A DNA stretch of 22,500 nucleotides from Cristatella mucedo (taxonomy: Eukaryota > Bryozoa > Phylactolaemata > Cristatellidae): positions 1,795,001 to 1,817,500 of the forward strand of contig WPIO01000038.1 of the NCBI GenBank assembly GCA_009760855.2, written 5' to 3'. Below are positions 1 to 9,844 of this stretch, piece by piece. A program made the position numbers and the translations under genes. Each line of letters starts with the position of its first letter. The first letter of the stretch is position 1. The notes beneath the pieces were generated by a model. The model was not told the DNA's origin and did no database searches. It worked only from the letters and a program-made list of their open reading frames with translations.

Positions 1-125
1 TGCCTTGTGGGTCAGATTAAGAATTTCCCTCTGTACTCATTGATTGATCGAGAGCCGCGGCAGCTTGTTTAGCAAGAAGGAGTCACTTGGCTGAAACTCT
101 TGGGGTCTTTTTACTAGCTTTGCAG

Positions 126-387
126 TCGCATTCATCACCAGCTGCAGAGGCTGCATGGTTTTTCCAGCAGGACAGCCAAAACGGTAATTCAGCTGTCCCG
201 CCTAGACAGAACCAAGGAGCTAGTAAAAGAAAGTTTAGCAAGCCGCTGCAGCAGACCTTGCACAATTTTTCGTCGTTTGCTCCTCGCCCATAACGATGCA
301 AAACGGTGTAGTATTCAATTTTCAAACGACATGCTTAGGCACGACGAATGCGTCTGCATTCTTCCCCGAGAGATCTCGCGTAGCTGA
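126..387 (+). CDS. Candidate terminal coding exon, protein unknown
   Basis: An 86-codon stop-free frame runs from just after a good splice acceptor (pyrimidine-rich TCTTTTTACTAGCTTTGCAG, AG at 124-125) to a TGA at 385-387. The first base, T126, would complete a codon split by the intron. The frame has no usable ATG near its start, so it would be an internal or last exon of a gene lying to the left of the window. The peptide is charged and cysteine-containing; residues 31-50 read ELVKESLASRCSRPCTIFRR, followed by a stretch ending in ILPREISRS. I do not recognise a domain. No canonical AATAAA occurs in the 300 bases after the stop; the first one I found is at 1938. Stop-free frames of this length are expected by chance in 22.5 kb, so support rests on the acceptor plus the frame. 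Overlapping ATG-initiated frames on both strands (87-293 and two on the minus strand) are judged to be shadows. Confidence 0.33.
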
Positions 388-690
388 TTAATCAGTTCCT
401 TGCCGGATGCGCTGCTTCCGGCGGCTTGTCCACCTAGTAACAGACGACGCATATCTTGGCATGTCGTAGGTTTCGCGGTTCCACTCAGGCTAGCTGCGTC
501 GGGGAGCCTTAGGCAGCCAGCGTTAGGCGCCTGACTTGGAAAATGGAAGCACACTAGCACGCTCTCGCGGCGTGAGGATCCGGGCCGCGGTGTCTCCTTC
601 GGAAAATCTCAGTAACCCCAGAAAACATCGCTTCGAGCTAACGCGTAAATCATTTTAAAATTCAAGCCTCCTTAACGGTCATGTCTTTCT
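388..690. other. Unassigned stretch, possible 3'UTR
   Basis: No frame, repeat or RNA signal that I can defend lies here. If the exon to the left is real, this would be its 3' untranslated region, although no AATAAA signal is present. Confidence 0.2.
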
Positions 691-2000
691 GCTTTGCCGT
701 CGCGTGCGCGGCAGCTCGCTTGGCGCAGCCAGCCGCCTTCCTCGAACGTTAGGTCATTCGACTGGAGCGTCGAACCCAACAGCTGAGCGCTGCTGCAATT
801 ATGGCGACGCTGGGGAGGCACACTCGTTCTCTCGGAAAGGACCGGATTTCGCGCATGCGCAACAATGCACCTCGAAGCGAGAACGTCGTGGCTGCACGAC
901 AGCGTGGAGGGGTTTCGGCGGGCCTTCTCCTACTGACGAGCTCGGTCGACTTCGATCGTTACCGCGACCAGCTGACGCTACGCTGACTTCCCGACTTTGG
1001 CTTTTGGCATGAGCAGCACAAATACGCTCGAAAACATGCCGTCGCTTCACGATCAACGCGCCCATTCCTTTGGGCTCGGTGCAGCTATGGCGGTCAAATC
1101 GCGGCGGCAATGCGATCGCACCCGCCAGCTGCGGTCCGGTCCGATTCACGCAGTCCATCGGCGCACGTCGCGTGCGGGCGACGCGACCCGAGCGGCAGAG
1201 GGCCAGCGCTGCCACCGGTTTTTGAGCGTCGCCGGTCTAGCACTCGCACTCACAAATCGCTGCCCACACCCACCGCCGCTGCGCAACGTCAGATCCGGGC
1301 TCCTCGAGCCCAGCGGAAGAAGCAGGCCTGCGCGAAGCGATCCGCGTTCGCCGTACGCGAGAGTAATTAGGTTAGGCTTGCCCGGCGGTGCGGACGTACG
1401 GGTATGCGCTCCGGCCGCGCCGGAGCCCGAGAGCGAGCGGCTGGAATTCGGCGGCGCCAGCGGTGGCAGCAGGCTGGGCGGAATCTGGGACGCCGCCGCC
1501 GCCGGGCAAAGTATATCGTTTCAGTTCTCTGAGCGACGGCAGCCCCGCCAGTAGTAAGGGGATGGGTCGCGGCAAAACCGAAGGAGATCCATCCAGCAGC
1601 CACGATCCTCAGCCTCGAGCCCAATTCTCGACTCGAATCAGGTCACCGCCTTTCCCCCCCCCCTCCGCCTCCCAACCTTCTCCCCCAGTCGGGTCCGCGT
1701 TCAAGGTGCGGCCGGAATGCGGACTCGAGAAGCGACCAAGGAATGTATGCAAAGCAGCTGCTCGCCCTGTACGCCTACCATTGCTTACATTCGGCGAGCT
1801 AGCGGCGGAGGCGGGCGGTAAAGGCGCACTCGTCGCTCGCCGCTGAGGCATTCGGCCGGCAGCGATGAGGGAAGCGCCCGAGCGCCGGCGTTGGTCGGCG
1901 GCCATTTCGCAGGCGAGGCGAGCGAGCGAGTCTTCGAAATAAAGGCACGACGCTGGCGCCTACTATAATTGATCTCAGGCGGCTCTCCGCTAGGGAACCA
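690..2000. other. CpG-rich block without convincing gene
   Basis: The stretch is GC-rich and dense in CG dinucleotides, so stops are rare and frames of up to 185 codons stay open on both strands at once. None resembles a known protein family, and overlapping frames contradict one another. A run of ten C lies at 1654-1663. An AATAAA lies at 1938-1943 without an obvious gene body upstream. The block could be a CpG-island promoter or 5'UTR, but no first coding exon with homology could be found. Confidence 0.4.
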
Positions 2001-3010
2001 GCGTGATATTCAGGACGCTCAGTCCGAGCGGGTTCCCGGCTCGGCGAGCTCCCGCCAAAAAAGTTTCCCTCGTGTGGCGAAAGCCGAGGAGATGTCGCAG
2101 CACCGGCAGTGATTCGGTCCCGATTTTTGATCGCTCAATCCGGCAGCGCGGGACCAGCAGAGTGCCTAGAAAGAGATTCAGTTCTCTGAGGGCGCCGCAC
2201 AGATGTACTATTATTTCTATTATTGTCGTCATCGTCGTCGGCGAGAGCAGCCACCGCACGATCGCAGGCTGGAGGAGGCACGATCCTTACGTCGTCCGAA
2301 AGCTGCTGCATCACATCACATCGCATCACGCTTTTTCCAATCGCTCTCGTCTACCCAGTGGAGAATGGCTGCAATGAATTCCTCGAGAAGGCAGCGCAAT
2401 GGCGAGCCTGTCGCTGCCGGACGCTGCTATTCAATTCTGTCGGGTTGGGAGAGGCCACGAGCACGTCACGCCGCATGCTTTCTAATAGCAAGCGATAGGC
2501 CACCGGTCAGGCGCGGAGGCAGCTCTGCGAGCGCAATTCAGGCAGGCAGCGGAAAGACCTGCGCTCGGCCGCCTAATGGCTGGGCGCGGCCAATCGACGA
2601 TCGCTAGCCAATAGTAAAAACGGCGTGGCAAGAGCCCTTGCGCAGCTGGAGCGAACGGGAAAGTCAAATCGCAGAGCCAGCAGTTCCGATGCGGATGCTT
2701 TAAGGTCTGCGTTGCGTCGGCAGCCGGCCTAGCGCCCAAATTAACCGCAGCTCGCTCGGCGGCGTTATGTTGGCGCCTGGCGTCGCTCATTCGTTTTCAC
2801 ATCATCCTCTCAGTAAATCAGTCGCTGTCATGGCATTCCCCGAATGCCTTTCAACGACCTGTCGAAAGCGGTTGCTGGCTGCTGACTGGCGACGACTTTC
2901 GAGAATAGCCTATACGGACGAGAGCATAGCTACCTAGCCAGCTCTGCCGCCTGGCTACAGTGGGGGCTGAGTCGATGACCCGCGCGAGTCAAAGGTCGCG
3001 ACACACCCAA
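2000..3010. other. Unassigned intergenic or intronic DNA
   Basis: Mixed-composition DNA with a short ATT/GTC-rich simple stretch near 2204-2242. No exon with homology, tRNA or repeat match to the rest of the window was seen. Confidence 0.3.
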
Positions 3011-3700
3011 TCGACGCTTACGACAGACAAGCCTAGCTGCAGAGTTTTGCACCAACTGCAAGCGCCTGATTACGCAGGCCGGTATACCAGCAACGCTGTG
3101 AGTTACAGAAGTCGAGACCGAATGTCACGCATACATGGACCTATTTAGATACGGAATAGGCCCGAGTTTTAGCAGTTTTATGTAGCTGAAACTGGGCAGA
3201 CTTGACTGGAGAACTGGTGTGGTCATCTAATGGAAGGTCAGCTTGGAATAAAACACCTCGATTTCGTACAGCTTCAGCAGGACATCCGCTAGCAGAGCCG
3301 ATTCCGAGTATTAGGGTTTCTCATTTCTGAATCAAACTCGGTATGCCCATAACTAGTAGGTTGGTTTTATCATCATCATAATTTAAGACAGTTTGCTGCC
3401 ATCCATGTGCGGATCAGCAGTACATGCAGCAAGGGAGTTGGAGAGTTCGTCAGGCCGGATAGCTAATAATAATAATAATAATAATAATGCACTTGATAAA
3501 GCGCCCTCAGAGAACTTAATCTCTTTCTAGGCGCTTTAGAAGGCATCAAAGCAACAGTACAACTGAGTGTCATCTGTATAGACGTGAAAGCCTGGATTGT
3601 GTCTGGCAAACAATTCGGTAAGAGGGATAGCATAAACCGTCAAAAGTACCGGACCAAGCGCAGAGCACTGAGGTACCCCATACTGCAGTTTCTCCTCGTA
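3011..3700 (-). mobile_element. CR1/L2-type LINE fragment, reverse transcriptase core, decayed
   Basis: Read on the minus strand, 3540-3690 encodes conserved reverse transcriptase blocks. The palm motif GVPQ lies at 3668-3679, followed by a GPVLLTVYAIPL-like segment. The catalytic box reads VYTDDT (YTDD at 3569-3580), where YADD is usual. The part at 3011-3460 continues the same protein into the post-catalytic region (HTWMAAN motif near 3409) and matches base by base the LINE at 19620-20040, which carries the RLQLVQNSA motif. The 3' UTR is missing, so the copy is truncated at its 3' side. A stop lies just upstream of the palm motif. A 75-bp tail from a related element interrupts it at 3464-3538. 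The copy is old and cannot be autonomous. Confidence 0.8.
3464..3538 (-). mobile_element. Ultra-truncated LINE 3' tail nested in older LINE
   Basis: Only the (TAA)n stretch and the terminal hairpin of the LINE family are present. In minus-strand sense this is a GGCGCTTT-type hairpin followed by (ATT)n. The flanks on both sides belong to one older LINE copy: the catalytic region on the right and the downstream reverse transcriptase region on the left. This is therefore a very short insertion in the same orientation as its host. No clear target-site duplication is visible. Confidence 0.75.
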
Positions 3701-4925
3701 TTATCTTTGTCCGTTGACACGAGTACGCGACGAAGGCGATTCCGAGCGTGCAGGCGGCGAAACGGCGTCTTTTGACTGCGGGGGGGGGTCAGTGCTCCGC
3801 AGCTCCCGTCGGTACGTCCAGCGTCCCGTCCCGTCAGCTCCACGTCGTCTCCTACTGGCTCCGCAGAGTGCAGCGGCACCCGGCGCCCACATGTACGCGC
3901 ATGCGCGCTCTGCCAGCTCCCCGATTTCCGCGGAGCCATCGGGCGGACTCCGTGGAGCGGCAGCGGCGGCTTTTTCTTCGAGGCGGAGGAGGAGACCACG
4001 GCGTCATCGCGACGAGCCGTCGCCTCACTGACCGGCGTGGGCGCAAGAAGCCTGGCGGCAAGGGCAGCAGGGGAATCGTGGGACCGCGCGGGGTCTCAGT
4101 CCGGCGGCGGGGCCGGTCAGCGGCGGCAGCGGTGCGTCTCACCGCGCGACGCCGCCGCCAGCTCGAGCGCGGCGGCGCTTCTGAAAGGTCAGCATTGCCG
4201 GCATTCCAGCTGCCGCGCGCGCCAGCGGCAACTGCCGCGCGCCACTGAGCGAGCGGGGCCGCGCGTCCGGCACTTGCTGGCAGCCGGAGAGGCAGCCGAA
4301 GCGCGTGGCCGCCGGAATGGAATCTTGAGGATGCGTCGCCGCCGTCGGGCGAGCTGCTGCCGCTTTGCCGCCGCCGCCGCCGCGGGCCGCGCGCTGCGGA
4401 GGCAGCGTGAGTGGCTCGCAGCCTCCGCGGCCCACCCGCGGCTCGGCAGCCGCAGGGCCGCCGCTTTCGTCTGGGCCGCAGACCACGTCCGTGCCAGTGG
4501 GAGGCGCTAGCGAGCGGCGATTGCGGTCAGACCGCTGTTTTCTTCTTAAATCGCGCCCGGAGCCGTCGGACGCGCCTCCTTTGTTTGTCGAACGAAGTGC
4601 TGCCGAGGCTGCGACGAGTGCTGCTGTGCTCCTCAGGCTCAGCGCATCGGGCTGAGCCGACTCCATCTTTACCTGCCGCTGCCGCCGACGCCGCCGCCGC
4701 CGCCGCTGCCCTTAGAGCGACGCGGGCGGTGGCAGCTGCTCGCGCCGCCGCCGCGGCGCGCGAGCGACGCTAGCGCCAGATGCAGATCGGCTGGACCGGC
4801 GAATGCAGACTGGCATCCGCCGGTCCATCGCTTACACGCTTCGTCCTTCACCCTCGATCCGCCGTGCACCAGCAGGTCGTCTACCCGCGGCTAGTCCCGT
4901 TCGCGCCACGCCCTCGGCCAGCAAT
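3700..4925. other. CpG-rich block without convincing gene
   Basis: Very GC-rich, with GCC/GCG runs (around 4365-4385 and 4680-4760) and a G run near 3780. Frames of 150-175 codons are open on both strands (for example 4037-4510 plus and 4139-4666 minus), but they are low-complexity Arg/Ala/Pro/Ser peptides, as expected from composition alone. No donor or acceptor pair with recognisable coding content was found. It may be a CpG island serving a neighbouring transcript. Confidence 0.4.
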
Positions 4926-4929
4926 CAGT

Positions 4930-5405
4930 TGTAACGGCGGCGCGAGCTAAATTAGCCGAATTGTGGCGGTTTGCTATTATTATTATTATTGGCTGCCATG
5001 ACGTGGTTTATTGCTGAGGCCCGTATAAAAGGCCGTCGCCCTGAGATGGTGGGGCCAATGACTATTAAAGACTCGGGGCATCAGTATTGGAGCTGACGTG
5101 AGCTCTAGGCCACATTGTCGTTGGAGTACGTCTGTAACAGCCCATCGCTGTTAAATAGACTGCTCTGCGTTATGGCCATGGACTTGATACGCTAAGGTAT
5201 AAGCACACGTCGTCGCTGCCGTGTTTCTGCTACTGCCGGCGTATCTGCGTGCATCGGTGCAGCACCGACAAGTAGCTAGCCGTAATACAAGGCTCACGTG
5301 TCACCAGCATTAGTCGCTCGTCGGCTGAGACTAGCACCGTGGTGAACATTGTGTTTGCGGCCTAATTCTGACCGGACTTGGGAGCCGCACACAACGCTCA
5401 TAACG
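4930..5405 (+). repeat. Probable solo or 5' LTR of a Gypsy-like retrotransposon
   Basis: The segment starts with TGTAACGG, a common LTR start, and carries a strong TATA box (GTATAAAAGG, TATAAAA at 5024-5030). An ATTAAA polyadenylation-like signal follows at 5064-5069. It ends directly before a primer-binding site resembling tRNA-Leu. That order (TATA, polyA signal, then PBS just past the end) is what a 5' LTR shows. No second copy of this sequence is visible in the window, so the partner LTR is lost, outside, or this reading is wrong. The right boundary is uncertain by about 10 bases and the canonical terminal CA is not clear. A short (ATT)n run lies at 4975-4990. Confidence 0.5.
5024..5030 (+). 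promoter_or_regulatory. TATA box of the putative LTR
   Basis: TATAAAA in the context CCCGTATAAAAGGCC. Transcription would be expected to start about 25-30 bases downstream, near 5055, upstream of the ATTAAA at 5064. Confidence 0.5.
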
Positions 5406-5407
5406 TT

Positions 5408-5425
5408 TAGTGTCAGAAGTGCGAT
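5408..5425 (+). other. tRNA-Leu-type primer-binding site
   Basis: TAGTGTCAGAAGTGCGAT differs at two of 18 positions from the complement of a eukaryotic tRNA-Leu 3' end including CCA (recalled as TGGTGTCAGAAGTGGGAT). This motif is used by many metazoan Gypsy/mag-type LTR retrotransposons. Its position right after the TATA-containing repeat supports the LTR call. Confidence 0.55.
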
Positions 5426-5995
5426 AATCACTAAGGATTCTTCGCAGCCGTTCGCCTTGCTCTAGATTTATCGCTTGTGACTTTATCTGGCGAACGTTGA
5501 ACCTGAAAGATGGATGTCTTTGATAGTGTGCTTCAGTTAAGAACCGAAAGCGAACGTGAGTCGGTTAAAACGATGAATTAACTGACTGTTATGCCGAACT
5601 GAGGGATTCAGAAAAATCCCCTGCTGAACGTCTGCGAATAATTTTGATGCTGTGCTTAGCCAATAGTACGTGAATTGGCGAGGACTATAGTTCTAACATT
5701 GCGCGAATTGTAAAAATACGCTCGCGGCATGGAAATCACGAGAACGACCACTACTCTCTTGCTGCCGACTATGGCTCATCCTTTTCAGTGGTCCTGAGCT
5801 GCTACTACCATGCTACTCACTACCTCTACTGCTCTCTTGACTCTGAAGTGCTTCCCACTTTCTCTTTGTTGCGTGAGAATAAGTCTGTTGGCTACCGAAT
5901 TCGTACCGAAAGCCGCTTAGGCTGTGAGTGCGCTATGTAAAACTCTCCTGCATAACATCCACATTGTCTGTATGACTTTGTGGAGTTACGAGGCG

Positions 5996-6078
5996 GAGAT
6001 ACATTACATTACCAGCAAGCAGTGAGATACATTACAGGCGGAGATACATTACGAGGCATTACTGTCGGAGATACATTA
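5996..6078. repeat. Short dispersed tandem motif GAGATACATTA, four copies
   Basis: The 11-mer GAGATACATTA occurs exactly at 5996-6006, 6024-6034, 6041-6051 and 6068-6078. Spacing is irregular (28, 17 and 27 bases), with partial sharing of the flanking GGCG or GTCG bases. Confidence 0.8.
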
Positions 6079-6482
6079 TTGTCGGCTGAGAATCATGGAG
6101 CAGCATTTGGACGTACTTGTGTAGAGATTATTAATGCTCTTAACTAAGAGGTACGCCGACGTCTGAAGCAAATGTTAGAAATATCAACCGGTAATGTCAA
6201 GGAAAACCTGCAGCCAGCTGAGAGTAACGGGCAGACTGACACGTGGCTGCCGGAAATTGAATCTGCTAATGATGGCGGCACGCTAGAATTTACTACCGTT
6301 TATCTAGAAGACGTCAGGGGCGATAAGACGACTGACCACTGCGGCACAGGTGCAGGCTCCGCGTGTGTAAATAGCTGGTTATAAATAGTTGAATTGTAAA
6401 TAGTTGAATCGTGTAAATTGCTGGAGCTCCAGGTGCAAAAATAGGGAAACCAGAGATTGTGGTTTGATACAAGAGCGTAGAG

Positions 6483-6953
6483 ATGGCTTCTGATAGCGCG
6501 CCGGTGCCCGATACGTTAACTTTGACAGATGATTTGGGGTACGGAGTGGTCATTCTTGCATTGCCGTTTATAGCCACTGTGGAACGTGTGACTGTTGTAA
6601 CTTTCTTCGAGACTGCTACCGTTCTAGCTGCTGCTGAGGTTTTGACGTGCTGCTCGGGCCCTGAGCAAGCTGTTGTCTTTGACTGCGACCCCACTACAGA
6701 CGATGTCTGGGCAACAAGTAATGTGACTGTTGCCAAGCCGCGCTACATGCCGGACGAGGGGCGGGGTGCTTTGGCAATGCTCAGTGCGGTGACCATGCCA
6801 TACGTCGCATGCCGCTGCTACATGCCGACGGTAAGGACTACTTGTCTACGTCGAGAGATCTACATTTTAATGGCGAATGTGACGAGGACCTGCGCTTTGA
6901 CAATTCTCAGTGTAGTGACAGAATGCCGTATGCAGAATGCCGATGCTACATGA
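6483..6953 (+). CDS. Unrecognised 156-codon open frame
   Basis: An ATG-initiated frame runs from 6483 to a TGA at about 6953. The peptide starts MASDSAPVPDTLTLTDDLG, has a valine/alanine/threonine-rich middle, and ends with two similar segments containing MPYVACRCYMP and CRMQNADAT. These come from an imperfect direct repeat in the DNA (about 6781-6831 and 6908-6961). The opposite strand also has a 140-codon frame over 6314-6736, which weakens both. There is no signal peptide, clear domain or homology. It may be a chance frame in decayed transposon DNA. Confidence 0.18.
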   Translation: MASDSAPVPDTLTLTDDLGYGVVILALPFIATVERVTVVTFFETATVLAAAEVLTCCSGPEQAVVFDCDPTTDDVWATSNVTVAKPRYMPDEGRGALAMLSAVTMPYVACRCYMPTVRTTCLRREIYILMANVTRTCALTILSVVTECRMQNADAT

Positions 6954-6970
6954 CGGCGGTGTGATCAATA

Positions 6971-7440
6971 TACTACTTCTGGTGTAAGTAGGTCTTACAT
7001 AGCTGATTTACTTTCTTTTTTTCGGTCATCTTTTAGTCACCAAAACTTGGGATTGCATTTATAACTTGTTTTAATAGGCAAACTTCCGAAAATTGGAAAT
7101 CGTTTCCATTTTTCGACAATTCCTCCCACACATTACCCCGAATGAGGGGCGCCAAATACACGGGGGTGGGCGGCGCCATCTGCGCAGTTCGTCCCTGGGC
7201 GCACAATAACCTAAAAACGCCCCTGAATCGTACCCATGGCCAGCTACGACGGCATCCTTTTTCCGACTCGGCCGGTCCAAGTGGAAAGAGATTGACCCAA
7301 AAGTCAAGTTTTCTCTCCGACGTTTTCGAGTCGAGCTCTTTCAAACACCGAAAAAGATCACATGGCGCAAGTCGTCGCTTCTAAACAAAGAAGGTAATTA
7401 ACAGCTCTAATAAACGGTTAGTAAGAAAGACTGCGATTGA
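6971..7440. other. Unassigned stretch
   Basis: A T-rich start gives way to mixed sequence. Overlapping frames of 70-103 codons exist on both strands. None matches a known family. No repeat shared with the rest of the window was seen. Confidence 0.3.
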
Positions 7441-9360
7441 ACTCAGCCTTCGCGGCGGACCGTCGGTAAGGGCGGGAAATTCCGACGCGCCCCGCGCCGC
7501 TTCGGCCGGTTCTCGTTGCGGAAGTAGCCGGTCGCCTCCATTCATTTTCCGGTCTGCGATTCGGCAGAGAATTGCCTCGCAGAGCAGAGCGGCCCTTTGG
7601 CTCTGCCTATCGCGTAACGACGCTGAGAGGGCCCGTCCGGAGACTTGCGTCGGGAGGCGCGCAGCATTTGGCGAGCAGCAGCAGCCGCAGCCGCTTCGGC
7701 GCGCTTCCAGGGCCGGGCCGGGGCAGGGCGGGCGCGGAGGGGCGCCGCTGAAATCGCGGCAGCGCACCTGCGACCAGCCAGACTGGGACTGGCGCAAACT
7801 CCGAGCGGCTCCTGAATCGCAACGACCGCCAGGCAAGGCTTGTGTCATTAAGCAAGGTTTAAGCGGTCGGTGCGAAAAGCCGCAGTCGCGTAATAGGCAG
7901 TCAGTCAGTTGGGAGGTGCTAGCTAGGCGCTTAGCCAGGCCGGCGTTGCGCCCGGGGGCCCTGCGCCGCCGGTCGGCAGTTCAGCGGCGCTCCGGACGCT
8001 GAGGAGAGAGCTGCTGTGCGCCACGGCCGTCTCCGTCGCGGCCGAATAGATTTCTATAAGCTATTGATAAGGACCTGTTATCTTAAGGTATTGGTGGTGC
8101 GGTCTTCGCTGCTGCTACGCTCTGCTGATGTCGGCGTGCACCTGCGCGTGAGCGCCTGCAAGTCGCTAGCCGCTATTCCGAGGCTCAGGGGGCTGCGACA
8201 ACGGTATTTGCCACGCTTTGGCAAGGACTAGCCATTACGAGCGCCGTCCTTGCAGACTGCAACGTTAGTTCAAAAGTCGCCAGAACCCGTTTGTGACTCT
8301 AAAACGTTTTTTTCGCTAGTGCTAAAATGGCTGTTGGAGTTGTGCACGCTCGCGATCGGTGACACGAGGCAGCTGTCCATATTTCTACACAGCGAAAACA
8401 CTTCTACAGTTCTCGAGAGCGATTGCCTTAAGACAACTCAATCGATACTAGCCGCGCGGCGGAGCGCACCTTCGGGCTGTGCACGTGGGTGTACAAATCT
8501 CCTAGTGCCGACAGATTCACACCTTTCCTGTAATCAGATCCGTCATTTTTTCGTCCGCTCGGAGTCGTTTCCATCCATTCCGTGACCCGGACTTCCGTCC
8601 TTTCTTCGTTCACCCATCGACCCCGACTTCCGCAGCCTCCAGATCTCGCCGACAAAGACCAGTGCGTCGTCCGCCGCGATCGAGTCTCCGCCGCCGCCGC
8701 CGCGGACGCGAGCGTCCGCCGCCGGTGCAAATTGTGCGAGCAGTTCGACAAGGCCGGTGAGGTGGGCGAGAGAGGTTCACTTTGCGGCGCCTCTGCGGAC
8801 GTTGTTTTCCTGACTCGGGACGCTAATCATACATGCCCGACCGCAGCCGCGTTTCTCGAACGGCGTTCCTCGATGACGTTGGCGCTACGCCGCCACCGTC
8901 CGTCGCAGCGTTGACAGCAGGAATCCGGCTGTCTGAGTCACCCGCCCTTAAGCAGGCGCGATCGGCTAGCAGATAAACTAGCGCCCGAGCCGCTGCGCCG
9001 TCTGGCGGCTGCCGGAGGCGAATGTCGTGACGCCAGCGCGCGCCTCTGGCGACCTCTTGCCAGCGATCAATCGTTCGGGCGGCGGTGCGCCTGCGCACGT
9101 ATCGCGCGCGCCGGTCGAATCACGAATGAGCGACTCGCGAAAGCGTCGAGCCAGTCGGGACCGCACGCTCAGCCCCCGTGTTGCCCGTCCTACTTTGGGC
9201 ACGCGGCGAGCTGCTACCTCTCCGGGCGGTTCCGCGTGCCTCCGAGGGAATGGACGCGCATCCGTTTCACCATCGCGCGGCGCACGCAGACGGCTCGCTG
9301 CCGCCGCCCGTCGGGCAAGGCCGGAGGTGGACAGTTAGCGACCTCCGATAGAGCCGCTCC
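7440..9360. other. CpG-rich block without convincing gene
   Basis: GC- and CpG-rich apart from a more AT-rich interval near 8040-8560. A (CCG)n run lies near 8690-8703. Many frames are open on both strands because of composition. A possible donor GCCG/GTGAGG occurs near 8752 at the end of a stop-free frame ending RRRCKLCEQFDKAG, and a short frame MDAHPFHHRAAHADG starts at 9250 in a fair ATG context. Neither has homology that I can recognise. The block may contain one or more CpG-island promoters or untranslated exons. Confidence 0.35.
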
Positions 9361-9844
9361 GAGCCCGTTGGGTTATTAGCGACGACAGCGCGTCGAGAAC
9401 AAAACTTTTTTAATCATCTTGCTAGTTGGAGTGGATATGGCCCTACAAATTGGATCGCGTGTTCGCGCCTTATGCACTTTCTCGGTGCATGCTAAGCATC
9501 GCCGTCGCACCTTTAAAAGGGTGCAGCTTTCGGTCTAATGTTACGGCTAAGACAATGTGACCGACTTCCGCAGGCTGACCGTAAGCAACAAATTCAAAAA
9601 TATTATCAATTGAAAAAATTTCTGCGTTGGTAAGCTATCGGTGAAGCGCGATAATCCTATAAGCTGCCCCGCTCTGACCGCAGCGGAGCGGCAGTGCATA
9701 TTAGTGCACCGCCGTTGCGTCATAGGCCTGCTTTCTAAATGGCGTACCCTTGCAAGTGTAAACGAGACCTGGGCAGCAATGCCTAGAAAATTGCCTGGAA
9801 AAGCCGGCGCAAGGGCGTCGAATGTTATTTTTCGGCCACGTTAC
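9361..9844. other. Unassigned stretch
   Basis: Moderately AT-rich DNA with a near-palindrome GCACCTTTAAAAGGGTGC at 9507-9524. It leads into the LINE at about 9845. No coding exon or RNA gene was seen. Confidence 0.3.

Larger units (their letters stand above)
5426..6970 (+). mobile_element. Possible decayed internal region of the LTR element
   Basis: After the primer-binding site the first ATG (5510) opens a frame of only 23 codons, ending at 5581. No protease, reverse transcriptase, RNase H or integrase motif is recognisable in any frame. The assignment therefore rests only on position next to the LTR and PBS. The stretch carries four copies of GAGATACATTA (5996-6078), a 13-bp duplication near 6382-6409 (TAAATAGTTGAAT twice), a 70-codon frame at 6172-6384 and a 156-codon frame at 6483-6953, none recognised. 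It could equally be unrelated intergenic DNA next to a solo LTR. Confidence 0.25.

Noticed and set aside
997-1846. Frames of 185 and 152 codons on the plus strand
   Set aside because: Same composition effect in a CpG-rich block. The competing frames overlap and none has homology.
4037-4666. Long overlapping open frames on both strands (157 and 175 codons)
   Set aside because: They lie in very GC-rich DNA where stops are rare, encode low-complexity Arg/Ala/Pro/Ser peptides, overlap in opposite directions and show no domain.
7071-7307. Minus-strand frame with FGSISFHLDRPSRKK, suggestive of a THAP-like segment
   Set aside because: The zinc-coordinating Cys/His spacing of THAP domains is absent and a second overlapping frame is equally open.
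8582-8757. Stop-free frame ending RRRCKLCEQFDKAG before a GTGAGG donor-like site
   Set aside because: No ATG, no homology, and a CpG-rich (CCG)n context. Two cysteines alone do not make a zinc finger.
9250-9351. Short frame MDAHPFHHRAAHADG
   Set aside because: Only about 33 codons, with no donor before its stop and no homology.
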